Source of the DNA: an uncultured Bacilli bacterium
Lineage (GTDB): Bacteria; Bacillota_I; Bacilli_A; RF39; UBA660
Direction: 5' to 3'
Assembly (NCBI GenBank): GCA_944371905.1
Contig: CALVYA010000003.1
Span: 1-64,000, forward strand
DNA length: 64,000 bases
Both the position numbers and the translations under genes were made by a program. Shown in pieces: positions 56,024 to 63,125 of this stretch (the first letter of the stretch is position 1; each line of letters starts with the position of its first letter). Below the pieces are notes generated by a model. It had not been told where the DNA came from, did not search any database, and saw only the letters and a list, made by a program, of their open reading frames with translations.

Positions 56024-57700
56024 GTTTCCATTGTTTATTATTTCATTAATCTTTTCTGTTATTTTTGGATAATTTCTATTTATTTCATTTTTATTTTCTC
56101 TAAAAAAACATGCAATATAAGCAAATATAAATTGATCTTTGGTTACATCTTGAGCAACTATAGGATCAGTTTGCGTTAATTTATAATTTTCAAAATTATT
56201 TGAACTGTTCTTAGAACTAAAATAGCATCTTTTATTAATCAATCTTCCCTCATACATATCTATTTCATTATTATTATAACCCATTAAATAATTATCTAAA
56301 TCTAGTTTCAAATTACTAGGTTTTAATGTATCACCTATTCCAATTTGCCTATTGTAATTATTTGAACTACTTCTATCTGATTCTAATACCGGAAATCTAT
56401 TACCTAAATAAAATTCTTTAAAAATATTATTAATTTCTTGATCGTTTTCCTCAAATAATTTTTTTATTGAACTATTTATAATACTATAATTTTCATCATC
56501 TACAGTTGACAATTCTATATTCTTATATTTTTTTCCATTAATTTTAATAATTCCCTTTTGATACATCATTTCAATATCATTAATACACACAGGAAATCTT
56601 TCTGAATTGTAAATAGAATTCTTTACCACATTTTCATCTATATTAAAATATTTTTCTTCTTGAAAATACTTCAATAGCAAATGATATAAACTTTCTCCAT
56701 CGGAAATTTCTTTCTTATATTTTTTTAAAAATCTAACAAAAAATCTTATACTTAAATATTTGTTTTTAATAAATTCAACAATTTCATCATATTCTATAAC
56801 AGTTAAATTTGTTGATAATTTATTTTCCTTTAATAAATTTTTTATTCTTTGATGTATTGTAGAAAAATCTATTCTTAAAGATATAACTTTTTCTACAACA
56901 AAAAGTCCTTTATTTCGATAAGTAGATAAGTCTAAGCTATTATTTTCATAAAAGGTTGGTTCTCCGATTCTCCTTATAGTTCTTATATAATCTCCTGTAA
57001 TTAAAACATATTTATCAATTTTATGAGTTTTTATATATTCTGAAATTTTATTTGCAACTATTAATATTTCCTCAATGTCATCTATTCTATCAATATCTTC
57101 AATAACTAGAACTTTTTCAACTTTGTTTAAAATACCCTTGATTAACTTTGTTTCATAATATTTACCATTATCTTTTTTAATAAATTTAATTAAAGGTACA
57201 GGCTTTATAAAAATAAAAATCCAAGCAACAAATAATATAACAACTATCATAATTATTAAACCAATTAATAAAGTTTTTAGATTATCATTAGTTGAACATA
57301 TTAAACTAAAATTTTTTATTGAGCACACTAAATTGTTACTTGTCATAATATCAATTAAAATTGATATTATACTACTTGATAGTATTGTAATAATAGTTAA
57401 CAACAATGTTAAAAACAATGCCCATGAGCTAGATTTTCCTTTATCCTTTTTATGTGTTTGATAATAAATATCTTCCAAGTAATCTTCAGACTTATTTAAC
57501 CATGGAGAATAAATGTTATTTTGAGGAACTTTTAAATTATTTTCAATAAATGTAGTCTTTCCCCATCCAAAATCAGCATTAAGAAAAACCACTCTAGTTT
57601 CAGGATCTTCTTTAATAAATTCAGTTATACGAGTTTTATATTTTTTTTCAAACTCATTTAAATCTTCATGTATTTCATATTTTTTAGATTTACTGCACAT
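56021..57700 (-). CDS. KAP-family P-loop NTPase
   Basis: The 559-residue protein has Walker A G-W-G-K-T-T (45-50) and Walker B K-V-L-V-I-E-D-I-D (196-204), with two membrane helices between them (~92-118 and ~141-167). NTPase domains interrupted by membrane helices are the hallmark of KAP proteins, several of which serve in phage defence. It is the last gene of a three-gene operon, seven bases after the Fic gene. Its substrate is unknown. Confidence 0.82.
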   Translation of the reverse strand: MCSKSKKYEIHEDLNEFEKKYKTRITEFIKEDPETRVVFLNADFGWGKTTFIENNLKVPQNNIYSPWLNKSEDYLEDIYYQTHKKDKGKSSSWALFLTLLLTIITILSSSIISILIDIMTSNNLVCSIKNFSLICSTNDNLKTLLIGLIIMIVVILFVAWIFIFIKPVPLIKFIKKDNGKYYETKLIKGILNKVEKVLVIEDIDRIDDIEEILIVANKISEYIKTHKIDKYVLITGDYIRTIRRIGEPTFYENNSLDLSTYRNKGLFVVEKVISLRIDFSTIHQRIKNLLKENKLSTNLTVIEYDEIVEFIKNKYLSIRFFVRFLKKYKKEISDGESLYHLLLKYFQEEKYFNIDENVVKNSIYNSERFPVCINDIEMMYQKGIIKINGKKYKNIELSTVDDENYSIINSSIKKLFEENDQEINNIFKEFYLGNRFPVLESDRSSSNNYNRQIGIGDTLKPSNLKLDLDNYLMGYNNNEIDMYEGRLINKRCYFSSKNSSNNFENYKLTQTDPIVAQDVTKDQFIFAYIACFFRENKNEINRNYPKITEKINEIINNGN

Positions 57701-57707
57701 AATTCAC

Positions 57708-58646
57708 CTACATCATTTCTAAATATTTTTTCAACATTTCAACTTCTAACTTAGTAACTAGTTTAACAAAATCTGTATAATTACTAGTTGTGTGTGCTTT
57801 GTCTAATGCTTCATAATATTTCAATCTTGATTCTTTCTTTATAATTACAGGATTATATCCACTATTCATAAGATCTAAATTCATAAGTAATCTTGAGGTT
57901 CTACCATTACCATCTACAAATGGATGTATTTTAACTAACTCTCCATGTAATAATGCAGCTTTAATTATAGGATGATATTCATTCCAAGTTTTATAAGTTA
58001 AGATTAACTTTTCCATTAATTCTGGTATTTTAATATAATCTGGCGGAATATGTGATGCTCCTTTTATACTCACATTCTCTTTTCTATATCTTCCAGCATT
58101 TTCATTGTCTATATCTTTTAAAATTAATTGATGAATATTTTTTATATTCCATTCAGTTATTGGATTTGTATCTTTAACAATATCATCTAAATACAAAATT
58201 GCCTTTTCATGGTTTATTGCTTCCAAATGTTCTTTAATTGATTTACCACCAACTGTAATACCTTCTAAAACAACTTGTGTTTCTCTTAAAGTCAAAGTAT
58301 TACCTTCAATCCCATTGCTATTGTAAGTCCATTCTAAATTTATTGATTCTTTTAAAGATTTAATAGTTTCTTTAGATAAAGGTCTTTTTTTATCCAATTC
58401 TTCTTTTAATTTATCTACTTCATCAAAATAATCTTCTTTCAACTCAATTATAAAATTATTATCATCAGGTTTAATAATTCTTTTATCTACCGGTTTTTCT
58501 GCATCAATAGGAATATTCCAACTACTTCCAACTTTAACCGCACCTTCAATTCTGCCTTCTGCTAATAGTTGTCTAATTCTTCTTTCACTAATATTCCATT
58601 TTTCTACTGCTTCTTTTGTAGTCATATAGTTCATATTTTTCACCAT
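57708..58646 (-). CDS. Fic protein with N-terminal HTH and inhibitory motif
   Basis: Fic enzymes transfer AMP or another nucleotide to target proteins. The HPFxxGNGRxxR active site is complete (H241-P-F-V-D-G-N-G-R-T-S-R). An inhibitory S-x3-E-G helix lies upstream in sequence (S110, E114), so the enzyme should be self-restrained. Residues ~7-50 look like a MerR/excisionase-type HTH (M-T-T-K-E-A, S-E-R-R-I-R-Q-L-L-A-E-G-R). That region could bind the operators at the operon promoter. The ATG at 58634 with GGTG upstream may be the true start rather than 58646. Confidence 0.88.
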   Translation of the reverse strand: MVKNMNYMTTKEAVEKWNISERRIRQLLAEGRIEGAVKVGSSWNIPIDAEKPVDKRIIKPDDNNFIIELKEDYFDEVDKLKEELDKKRPLSKETIKSLKESINLEWTYNSNGIEGNTLTLRETQVVLEGITVGGKSIKEHLEAINHEKAILYLDDIVKDTNPITEWNIKNIHQLILKDIDNENAGRYRKENVSIKGASHIPPDYIKIPELMEKLILTYKTWNEYHPIIKAALLHGELVKIHPFVDGNGRTSRLLMNLDLMNSGYNPVIIKKESRLKYYEALDKAHTTSNYTDFVKLVTKLEVEMLKKYLEMM

Positions 58647-58648
58647 CC

Positions 58649-59737
58649 TTATATTTCTTTTATTATTTCTAATAGCTTATAATCATTTAGATACTCTTTA
58701 AATATAATAACCATATATCTTAAACTTCTATTGATAAGCTTATCCCACGTATTAATTTTATCAAAGTCTTTTGTACTAATATATTTCAGTTCTTTGCATA
58801 ATTCAAAATATTTTTTTAAATCTTTATCTAACTTTTTAAAATTTCCGTGCGCTATATCAGACCTTATATAATAAATCAACTTACATTCCCTAGAAATATC
58901 ATTATAATTTACAGTTTTATCATTTAAATATGTAATTAATGTAACTTTATTTTTAAATTGCTTACTAATTGAATCTTCAATATTAAATCTTGTTGAATCT
59001 GGTGAATGTGTCAATAACAATTCAATAATTGAAACAATAGAAACAAATTTCATTTTTAAATCATAATTCTTTCTTAATAGTTGAATACTTTCAGTAATAT
59101 ATTCTACTGTTTCTTTATCTTCAAATTCTTTTATAACATGATAATTTTTTATAATATTTTCATAATAAAAATTAAATCCGTTAAATCTGTATTCTTCTTT
59201 TTTTATTTTTTCCGTTTTTCTACGTGTTGATTCAACAATTATCTCTAAAAAAGAATTTTGAATTTGATGACAAACAATTTCATTATTTAAATCATAAAAA
59301 TCATCTACTGCAAGAATAGAAAAGTCAACATAATTATAAACATCAAACGATAGAAGTGTTAAAGTATCAATATAATTTTTAGCCGTTTCTACTACTTTTT
59401 CATACTCATAAGGCTTAAAACCTTCTTTTAATCTTAATATTACCCACATAGATGCAACTTTATAACACGGATCTTTATATTTACAATTATCAATGCATTT
59501 ACTTACATATTCATCTTTTTTATATCTTGTTTTAAAACGCTCTATGACATAATCAAGAGTTATATATCCTTCCTCACCAATAGATTTATCAGTTGGCGGA
59601 AAAGGAGTAGCTTTTCTTATTATTTTTTCTACATACTTTATTTCTTCGGATGTTCTCGGGTTATCAAAATAAAAACCTTCCATTATTTCCAATTTTTCTT
59701 CAATTGGGTACATAAATTTTGTCATTATAAAGTTCAT
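58649..59737 (-). CDS. HEPN-domain protein (Apea-like)
   Basis: The 362-residue protein ends with a HEPN-type helical domain containing Y-I-R-S-D-I-A-H-G; the R-x4-H pair is at about 292 and 297 from the preferred start. R-x4-H is the active site of HEPN ribonucleases, and the context S-I-I-E-L-L-L matches Apea-type members. A Cys-rich segment (C-x3-C-x5-C) near residue 80 may bind metal. It is the first gene of the HEPN-Fic-KAP operon. I choose the ATG at 59737, following AGGTGATTG. RNase activity is inferred. Confidence 0.7.
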   Translation of the reverse strand: MNFIMTKFMYPIEEKLEIMEGFYFDNPRTSEEIKYVEKIIRKATPFPPTDKSIGEEGYITLDYVIERFKTRYKKDEYVSKCIDNCKYKDPCYKVASMWVILRLKEGFKPYEYEKVVETAKNYIDTLTLLSFDVYNYVDFSILAVDDFYDLNNEIVCHQIQNSFLEIIVESTRRKTEKIKKEEYRFNGFNFYYENIIKNYHVIKEFEDKETVEYITESIQLLRKNYDLKMKFVSIVSIIELLLTHSPDSTRFNIEDSISKQFKNKVTLITYLNDKTVNYNDISRECKLIYYIRSDIAHGNFKKLDKDLKKYFELCKELKYISTKDFDKINTWDKLINRSLRYMVIIFKEYLNDYKLLEIIKEI

Positions 59738-59757
59738 TCCCAATCACCTCTAAACCG

Positions 59758-59810
59758 ATTATACCGCATCCGGTAGTATTTGTCAACATGTCACTACCAG
59801 ACACGGTAGT
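59758..59810 (-). promoter_or_regulatory. Consensus promoter with two palindromic operators for the HEPN-Fic-KAP operon
   Basis: On the minus strand TTGACA is followed after exactly 17 bases by TATAAT, a perfect housekeeping promoter. A perfect ACTACC-N6-GGTAGT repeat lies upstream of the -35 (59793-59810). A second TACC-N6-GGTA copy covers the spacer (59762-59775). Two operator copies over such a strong promoter point to tight repression. Confidence 0.8.
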
Positions 59811-59816
59811 TTCACT

Positions 59817-61478
59817 TTAGCTATTTTTACCCTTCCTTCCATAAGGATTTCTTACTTTATTTTTATCAATATAAACAAATTCTATTTGAGGTATAACATC
59901 ATATTTAAATTTAATAGTAATATTTCTGTCTTTATCTATTACTATCTTATCTATCAAAGCTTCTATTAATTCTCTTTTAGGTTTATTTAAATCTAATAAT
60001 TCTTTAATCTTTTTAATGTAATTTGGTAATATACTTTGATTATTTCTTGAAGTATATTTTTTTAATTCTTCTTCATCGATTCTTTCAACAATTTGTTTTA
60101 ATTTCAATTCAAATGGACTAGCTAATTCTTTATAAACATTAACAGATATTACGCCATCACACCTATCGTTATATAACATAGATATTTTATTAGTAATCTT
60201 TTCTTTTTCTACTTTTAAACTTTTTATAACTTCATCTATACTTTCCTTTTCTTTATGAATATTCTTTGTTATTTCATTATTTAATTCTTCTAAATCTAAG
60301 CCATTAACTAATTCAGATACTACATAATTAATCTTTTCTAGTATTTGTTTTTCTAAATAGTTATACGGAAAGAAATGAGAATAGCATCTACCTCTAACTG
60401 GATCTCTAGAATATCTATTACAGTTGATAGACCAATAATCCTTATTTCTTCTATAAAGTACTGTTAGTCTATTACCACATTCTTTACAAAATAATTTACC
60501 TTCTAATATTCTTTTTTCTCTTTTTGTTTTAATTTCATAATTTCTAGTTTTTCTTTTTCTTAAAATATTAACATAATTAAAAGTTTCTCTATCTACTAAT
60601 GCTTCATGAGTATTTTCTACAATAGTCCATAATTTTTCATCAAGTGTTATTTTCTTCTTTGATTTATAATTAACTTTAGTTTGAACATGTTGTACCATAT
60701 CACCAGTATATATTCTATTGGCTAATATCTTTTTTACTGTTGTAATATTCCAAGTATCTCTATCAATAAGTTGTAATGAATAAGAAGTCTTTTTATAGCC
60801 ACTTGGAGTTGGCACTTTCATTTCATTTAGTTTATTTGCTATTTCAGTAGCTCCCACTCCATTAGCTCTTAATTTAAATATTTCTTTGACTATCCAATCA
60901 GTTTCTGGATTAGGTATTAAATGACCTTTGTCTTCTGGATCTCTCATATAACCAAAACTAGGTAAACTTCCTACAAACTTTCCATTTAATCTTTTTTGAT
61001 TTAATACTGCTCTAATCTTAACTGAATTTTGTTTACTATAATAATCATTACACGCAATAATAAAAGTAGATGAATCATTACTAGCTTGTTCTTTAAATGT
61101 ATCAACTGATTCTGATATAGAAATAAATCTAATATTATTTTCCGGAAAAAATGTTTCTGTATAATATCCAGTCATAACATGATCTCTTCCAAATCTTGAT
61201 AAATCTTTAACTATTACACAATTTATCTCTTTATTTTTTATATCTTCTAGCATTTTTTTAAATGCTGGTCTATCAAAATCAGTACCAGAAAAACCATCAT
61301 CTACATATTCTTTAATTAAATTAAAATTATTATTTTTTACATAACCCCTTAATAATTCTTTTTGATTTATTACACTTTCACTATCAGATTCATATTTTTT
61401 GTCTCTATCTTCTTGAGATAATCTTATATAGATTCCAACTCTGAAATCCATATTATTTAAGTAAGTATTATACATCAT
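59817..61478 (-). CDS. Large serine recombinase
   Basis: The 553-residue protein has the resolvase catalytic domain with S21 in Y-I-R-L-S-Q-E-D, the F-S-G-T-D-F-D-R-P-A-F block and K-D-L-S-R-F-G-R. A recombinase domain and zinc ribbon follow (C-K-E-C-G near residue 330, with two more Cys), then a coiled-coil region (~400-490). It can catalyse integration and excision between att sites without homology. A second ATG at 61475 is better spaced from GGAGG. It is the likely integrase of the element beginning at ~56.01 kb, although it lies 4 kb from that end. Confidence 0.93.
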   Translation of the reverse strand: MMYNTYLNNMDFRVGIYIRLSQEDRDKKYESDSESVINQKELLRGYVKNNNFNLIKEYVDDGFSGTDFDRPAFKKMLEDIKNKEINCVIVKDLSRFGRDHVMTGYYTETFFPENNIRFISISESVDTFKEQASNDSSTFIIACNDYYSKQNSVKIRAVLNQKRLNGKFVGSLPSFGYMRDPEDKGHLIPNPETDWIVKEIFKLRANGVGATEIANKLNEMKVPTPSGYKKTSYSLQLIDRDTWNITTVKKILANRIYTGDMVQHVQTKVNYKSKKKITLDEKLWTIVENTHEALVDRETFNYVNILRKRKTRNYEIKTKREKRILEGKLFCKECGNRLTVLYRRNKDYWSINCNRYSRDPVRGRCYSHFFPYNYLEKQILEKINYVVSELVNGLDLEELNNEITKNIHKEKESIDEVIKSLKVEKEKITNKISMLYNDRCDGVISVNVYKELASPFELKLKQIVERIDEEELKKYTSRNNQSILPNYIKKIKELLDLNKPKRELIEALIDKIVIDKDRNITIKFKYDVIPQIEFVYIDKNKVRNPYGRKGKNS

Positions 61479-61554
61479 TACCTCCTTTTAACTTACTTAA
61501 TTGATTATTAAGACGAGTCGATGATACCATCATTAATGAAAAGATGCAAATCAT
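61468..61554 (-). CDS. Very small ORF overlapping the recombinase start
   Basis: A 28-codon ORF starts in the stop of the gene before it (TAATG) and ends within the first codons of the recombinase. It has no clear ribosome binding site and may only couple translation. Confidence 0.25.
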   Translation of the reverse strand: MICIFSLMMVSSTRLNNQLSKLKGGNDV

Positions 61555-61649
61555 TATTTAGCGTCTCCTTTTTCTTTTAAAATTTCCTCAATAAGATATT
61601 TTAAAATAAGATCTTTAAATGTAATTTTATTTATATAGGTATCCTCCAT
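61554..61649 (-). CDS. 31-residue small protein before the recombinase
   Basis: A 31-codon ORF with AGGTGGGA in front encodes one amphipathic helix (I-x-F-K-D-L-I-L-K-Y-L-I-E-E-I-L-K). It belongs to a string of small genes upstream of the recombinase. The function is unknown. Confidence 0.45.
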   Translation of the reverse strand: MEDTYINKITFKDLILKYLIEEILKEKGDAK

Positions 61650-61710
61650 ATATATCCCACCTATATAAATTTATGCTATATATTTTATATTTAGATATTT
61701 TTTCATACAT
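61627..61710 (-). CDS. 27-residue small ORF
   Basis: A strong AAGGAGGG site precedes the ATG of this 27-codon Tyr-rich ORF, which overlaps the start of the 31-residue ORF. It may encode a leader peptide or couple translation rather than make a product. Confidence 0.35.
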   Translation of the reverse strand: MYEKISKYKIYSINLYRWDIYGGYLYK

Positions 61711-61745
61711 ATAATCCCTCCTTTTCTAATATAAAATCTATAATT

Positions 61746-61892
61746 TTAAATATTATTTTTTTCTAACATTTTTATATAACCAATTTCTATTAATTCAATC
61801 ATCATTTTTGTAATAGATATGTTATATACTTTAGCCATTAATTTTACTCTTTCAAAAAGTTCAAATGGTAAATAAAAATTAAATCTTTTCAT
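61746..61892 (-). CDS. RHH/CopG-like small DNA-binding protein, 48 residues
   Basis: A 48-residue protein starts K-R-F-N-F-Y-L-P-F-E-L-F-E-R-V, a beta strand plus helix typical of ribbon-helix-helix repressors. S-I-T-K-M-M-I-E-L-I-E-I-G-Y follows as the second helix. It has AAGGAGG in front and a 20-bp perfect palindrome upstream, which could be its operator. It may control the recombinase gene. Confidence 0.6.
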   Translation of the reverse strand: MKRFNFYLPFELFERVKLMAKVYNISITKMMIELIEIGYIKMLEKNNI

Positions 61893-61927
61893 ATGTTTCC
61901 TCCTTTCTTAAAAAGTTCTTTTTTAAA

Positions 61928-61947
61928 TATTTAAACTAGTTTAAATA
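61928..61947. promoter_or_regulatory. 20-bp perfect palindrome, candidate operator
   Basis: A 20-bp perfect palindrome centred on CTAG lies between the RHH-like gene and the HTH gene at 62039-62332. Both genes are on the minus strand, so it may block transcription toward the recombinase operon. Confidence 0.55.
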
Positions 61948-62038
61948 CTTATTTTATAATTATTAATATTTTTTATTTTATATTTATTATATATATTAGA
62001 TGATTCCATCCTTATTAAATAAAAAATCATCCATATCT

Positions 62039-62332
62039 TTAGAATAAATCTTCTATGTCTATGGATGATGTTGATACATCTTTAATATATATTTTTCTTT
62101 TATGCTTTTCATTAGTAATATAAATATAATTACTATCTTTTAATTCTTTTATTAATCTTGTAATTGTTCTATTAATTGTATTTAATGTTTCTGATAAATA
62201 TGTATTATCTGCAAAACAATAATCCCTTACATATGATAATACTACTATTACACCATATAATAATTTAGCATTAGGACTTATACTTTTATCCATTAAAACA
62301 CTAATAGGAATTTTAACATATTTATTATCCAT
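62039..62332 (-). CDS. Winged-helix (HTH_36-like) protein, replication-initiator-like
   Basis: The 97-residue protein has V-K-I-P-x-x-V-L-M-D, L-S-P-N-A-K-L-L-Y-G-V-I, and an HTH around N-T-Y-L-S-E-T-L-N-T-I-N-R-T-I-T-R-L-I-K-E-L. This matches the helix-turn-helix domain found at the start of plasmid and ICE replication proteins. The rest of such a protein is missing, so it is a short regulator or truncated Rep. AAGGAGGGG precedes the ATG. Confidence 0.6.
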   Translation of the reverse strand: MDNKYVKIPISVLMDKSISPNAKLLYGVIVVLSYVRDYCFADNTYLSETLNTINRTITRLIKELKDSNYIYITNEKHKRKIYIKDVSTSSIDIEDLF

Positions 62333-62339
62333 TATACCC

Positions 62340-62620
62340 CTCCTTTATTGTAGGATGATTTACTATTAAATTTGTTGTTTTATTAAAAAGCAGGATAAGA
62401 TGCTTGCACAATATAACCAATTGATACCTTATAAAATAAGGAATTTGGTATGTGCAATTCTAATTTTGTACTTACAAAATTCATCCTACTATGTAGGTAG
62501 ATATATAGGATGATTACCATATATATCACTTTATTTTCAACAAATATTAATTTTACTTTATCATCCTAAATATTTGTTTTTTAATAATTATGTAGGATTT
62601 ATCTTTTTTTAATCACCTCC
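62340..62620. repeat. Inverted-repeat-rich leader with TAGGATGA elements
   Basis: No gene is seen here. TAGGATGA or its complement occurs near 62352, 62483, 62508 and 62561. A long imperfect hairpin (TTGCACA/TGTGCAA arms) covers ~62403-62455 and contains CCTTAT/ATAAGG. A perfect AATTTTGTA/TACAAAATT stem is at 62462-62481. It could be an origin, operator array or structured leader of the HTH gene. Confidence 0.5.
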
Positions 62621-62631
62621 TTTATTGCAAC

Positions 62632-62656
62632 AAAAAAGAGAGCCATAAGCTCCCTC
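62632..62656 (-). terminator. Terminator of the candidate short RNA
   Basis: GGGAGC/GCTCTC with a TTATG loop is followed by T6 on the minus strand. A perfect AAAGGAGGTGATT anti-16S match follows ~10 bases later, without a start codon beside it. Confidence 0.65.
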
Positions 62657-62688
62657 GATATAAATATTGCATTTTACCATATTTTAAC

Positions 62689-62726
62689 ATTTGCATCGTT
62701 TAAGTCAATGACTAGCTGATGCAAAT
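62689..62726. repeat. Inverted repeat over a promoter
   Basis: ATTTGCATC and GATGCAAAT are 20 bases apart and flank the -35 of the inner leftward promoter, as an operator pair would. Confidence 0.45.
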
Positions 62727-62877
62727 TTGTGCTTTTTTGTGCAAAATGTGCAATACATATAATTGTTGCAATTTTACTATATTGTATCATCCACAAATTA
62801 TAAGTCAACACTTTCATTTTACAATGTTTCTTTTTATTACATTTTGTTTTATTTTTTGTTTATTATTAAATATTTTT

Positions 62878-62918
62878 ATGTACATTTAATGTACATCTAA
62901 ATTAATTTATGCTATAAT
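62878..62918 (+). promoter_or_regulatory. Rightward promoter with tandem ATGTACAT palindromes
   Basis: Two copies of the palindrome ATGTACAT (62878-62885 and 62889-62896) lie three bases apart, 16 bases before TATAAT at 62913-62918. They cover the -35 region, so a repressor bound here would block the RHH-methyltransferase operon. Confidence 0.65.
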
Positions 62919-62930
62919 AATTTTGGTGAT

Positions 62931-63125
62931 ATGATGAAGAAAACAGGTAGACCTAAAGGAAAAAATAAAAATGCAAGGCTGAATATAATGATTGAAGATA
63001 AAATAAAAAATGAATATAAAGATATTGCACAAAAAAACGGAACTAATATCTCTGTCAAAACTTGTGAATTAATAGTTAAATACATAAATGAAAATAAGGA
63101 GGTTCAAAATAATGAACATAATTGA
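62931..63125 (+). CDS. RHH-like small protein upstream of the methyltransferase
   Basis: The 64-residue protein is basic at the start (G-R-P-K-G-K-N-K). A segment L-N-I-M-I-E-D-K-I-K-N-E-Y-K-D-I-A-x-x-x-G-T-N-I-S follows, typical of ribbon-helix-helix DNA-binding proteins. Its end overlaps the methyltransferase start by 14 bases. It probably binds the ATGTACAT palindromes and sets methyltransferase expression. Confidence 0.65.
   Translation: MMKKTGRPKGKNKNARLNIMIEDKIKNEYKDIAQKNGTNISVKTCELIVKYINENKEVQNNEHN

Larger units (their letters stand above)
62632..62774 (-). ncRNA. Candidate short RNA or attenuated leader
   Basis: Two promoters on the minus strand face left: TTGACT-N16-TACAAT (62781-62808) and TTGACT-N16-TAAAAT (62681-62708). 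A terminator (GGGAGC/GCTCTC plus T6, 62632-62656) closes them, and no ORF lies between. Transcripts of about 140 and 40 bases are predicted. They may be a regulatory RNA, or a leader read through into the HTH gene. Confidence 0.45.
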
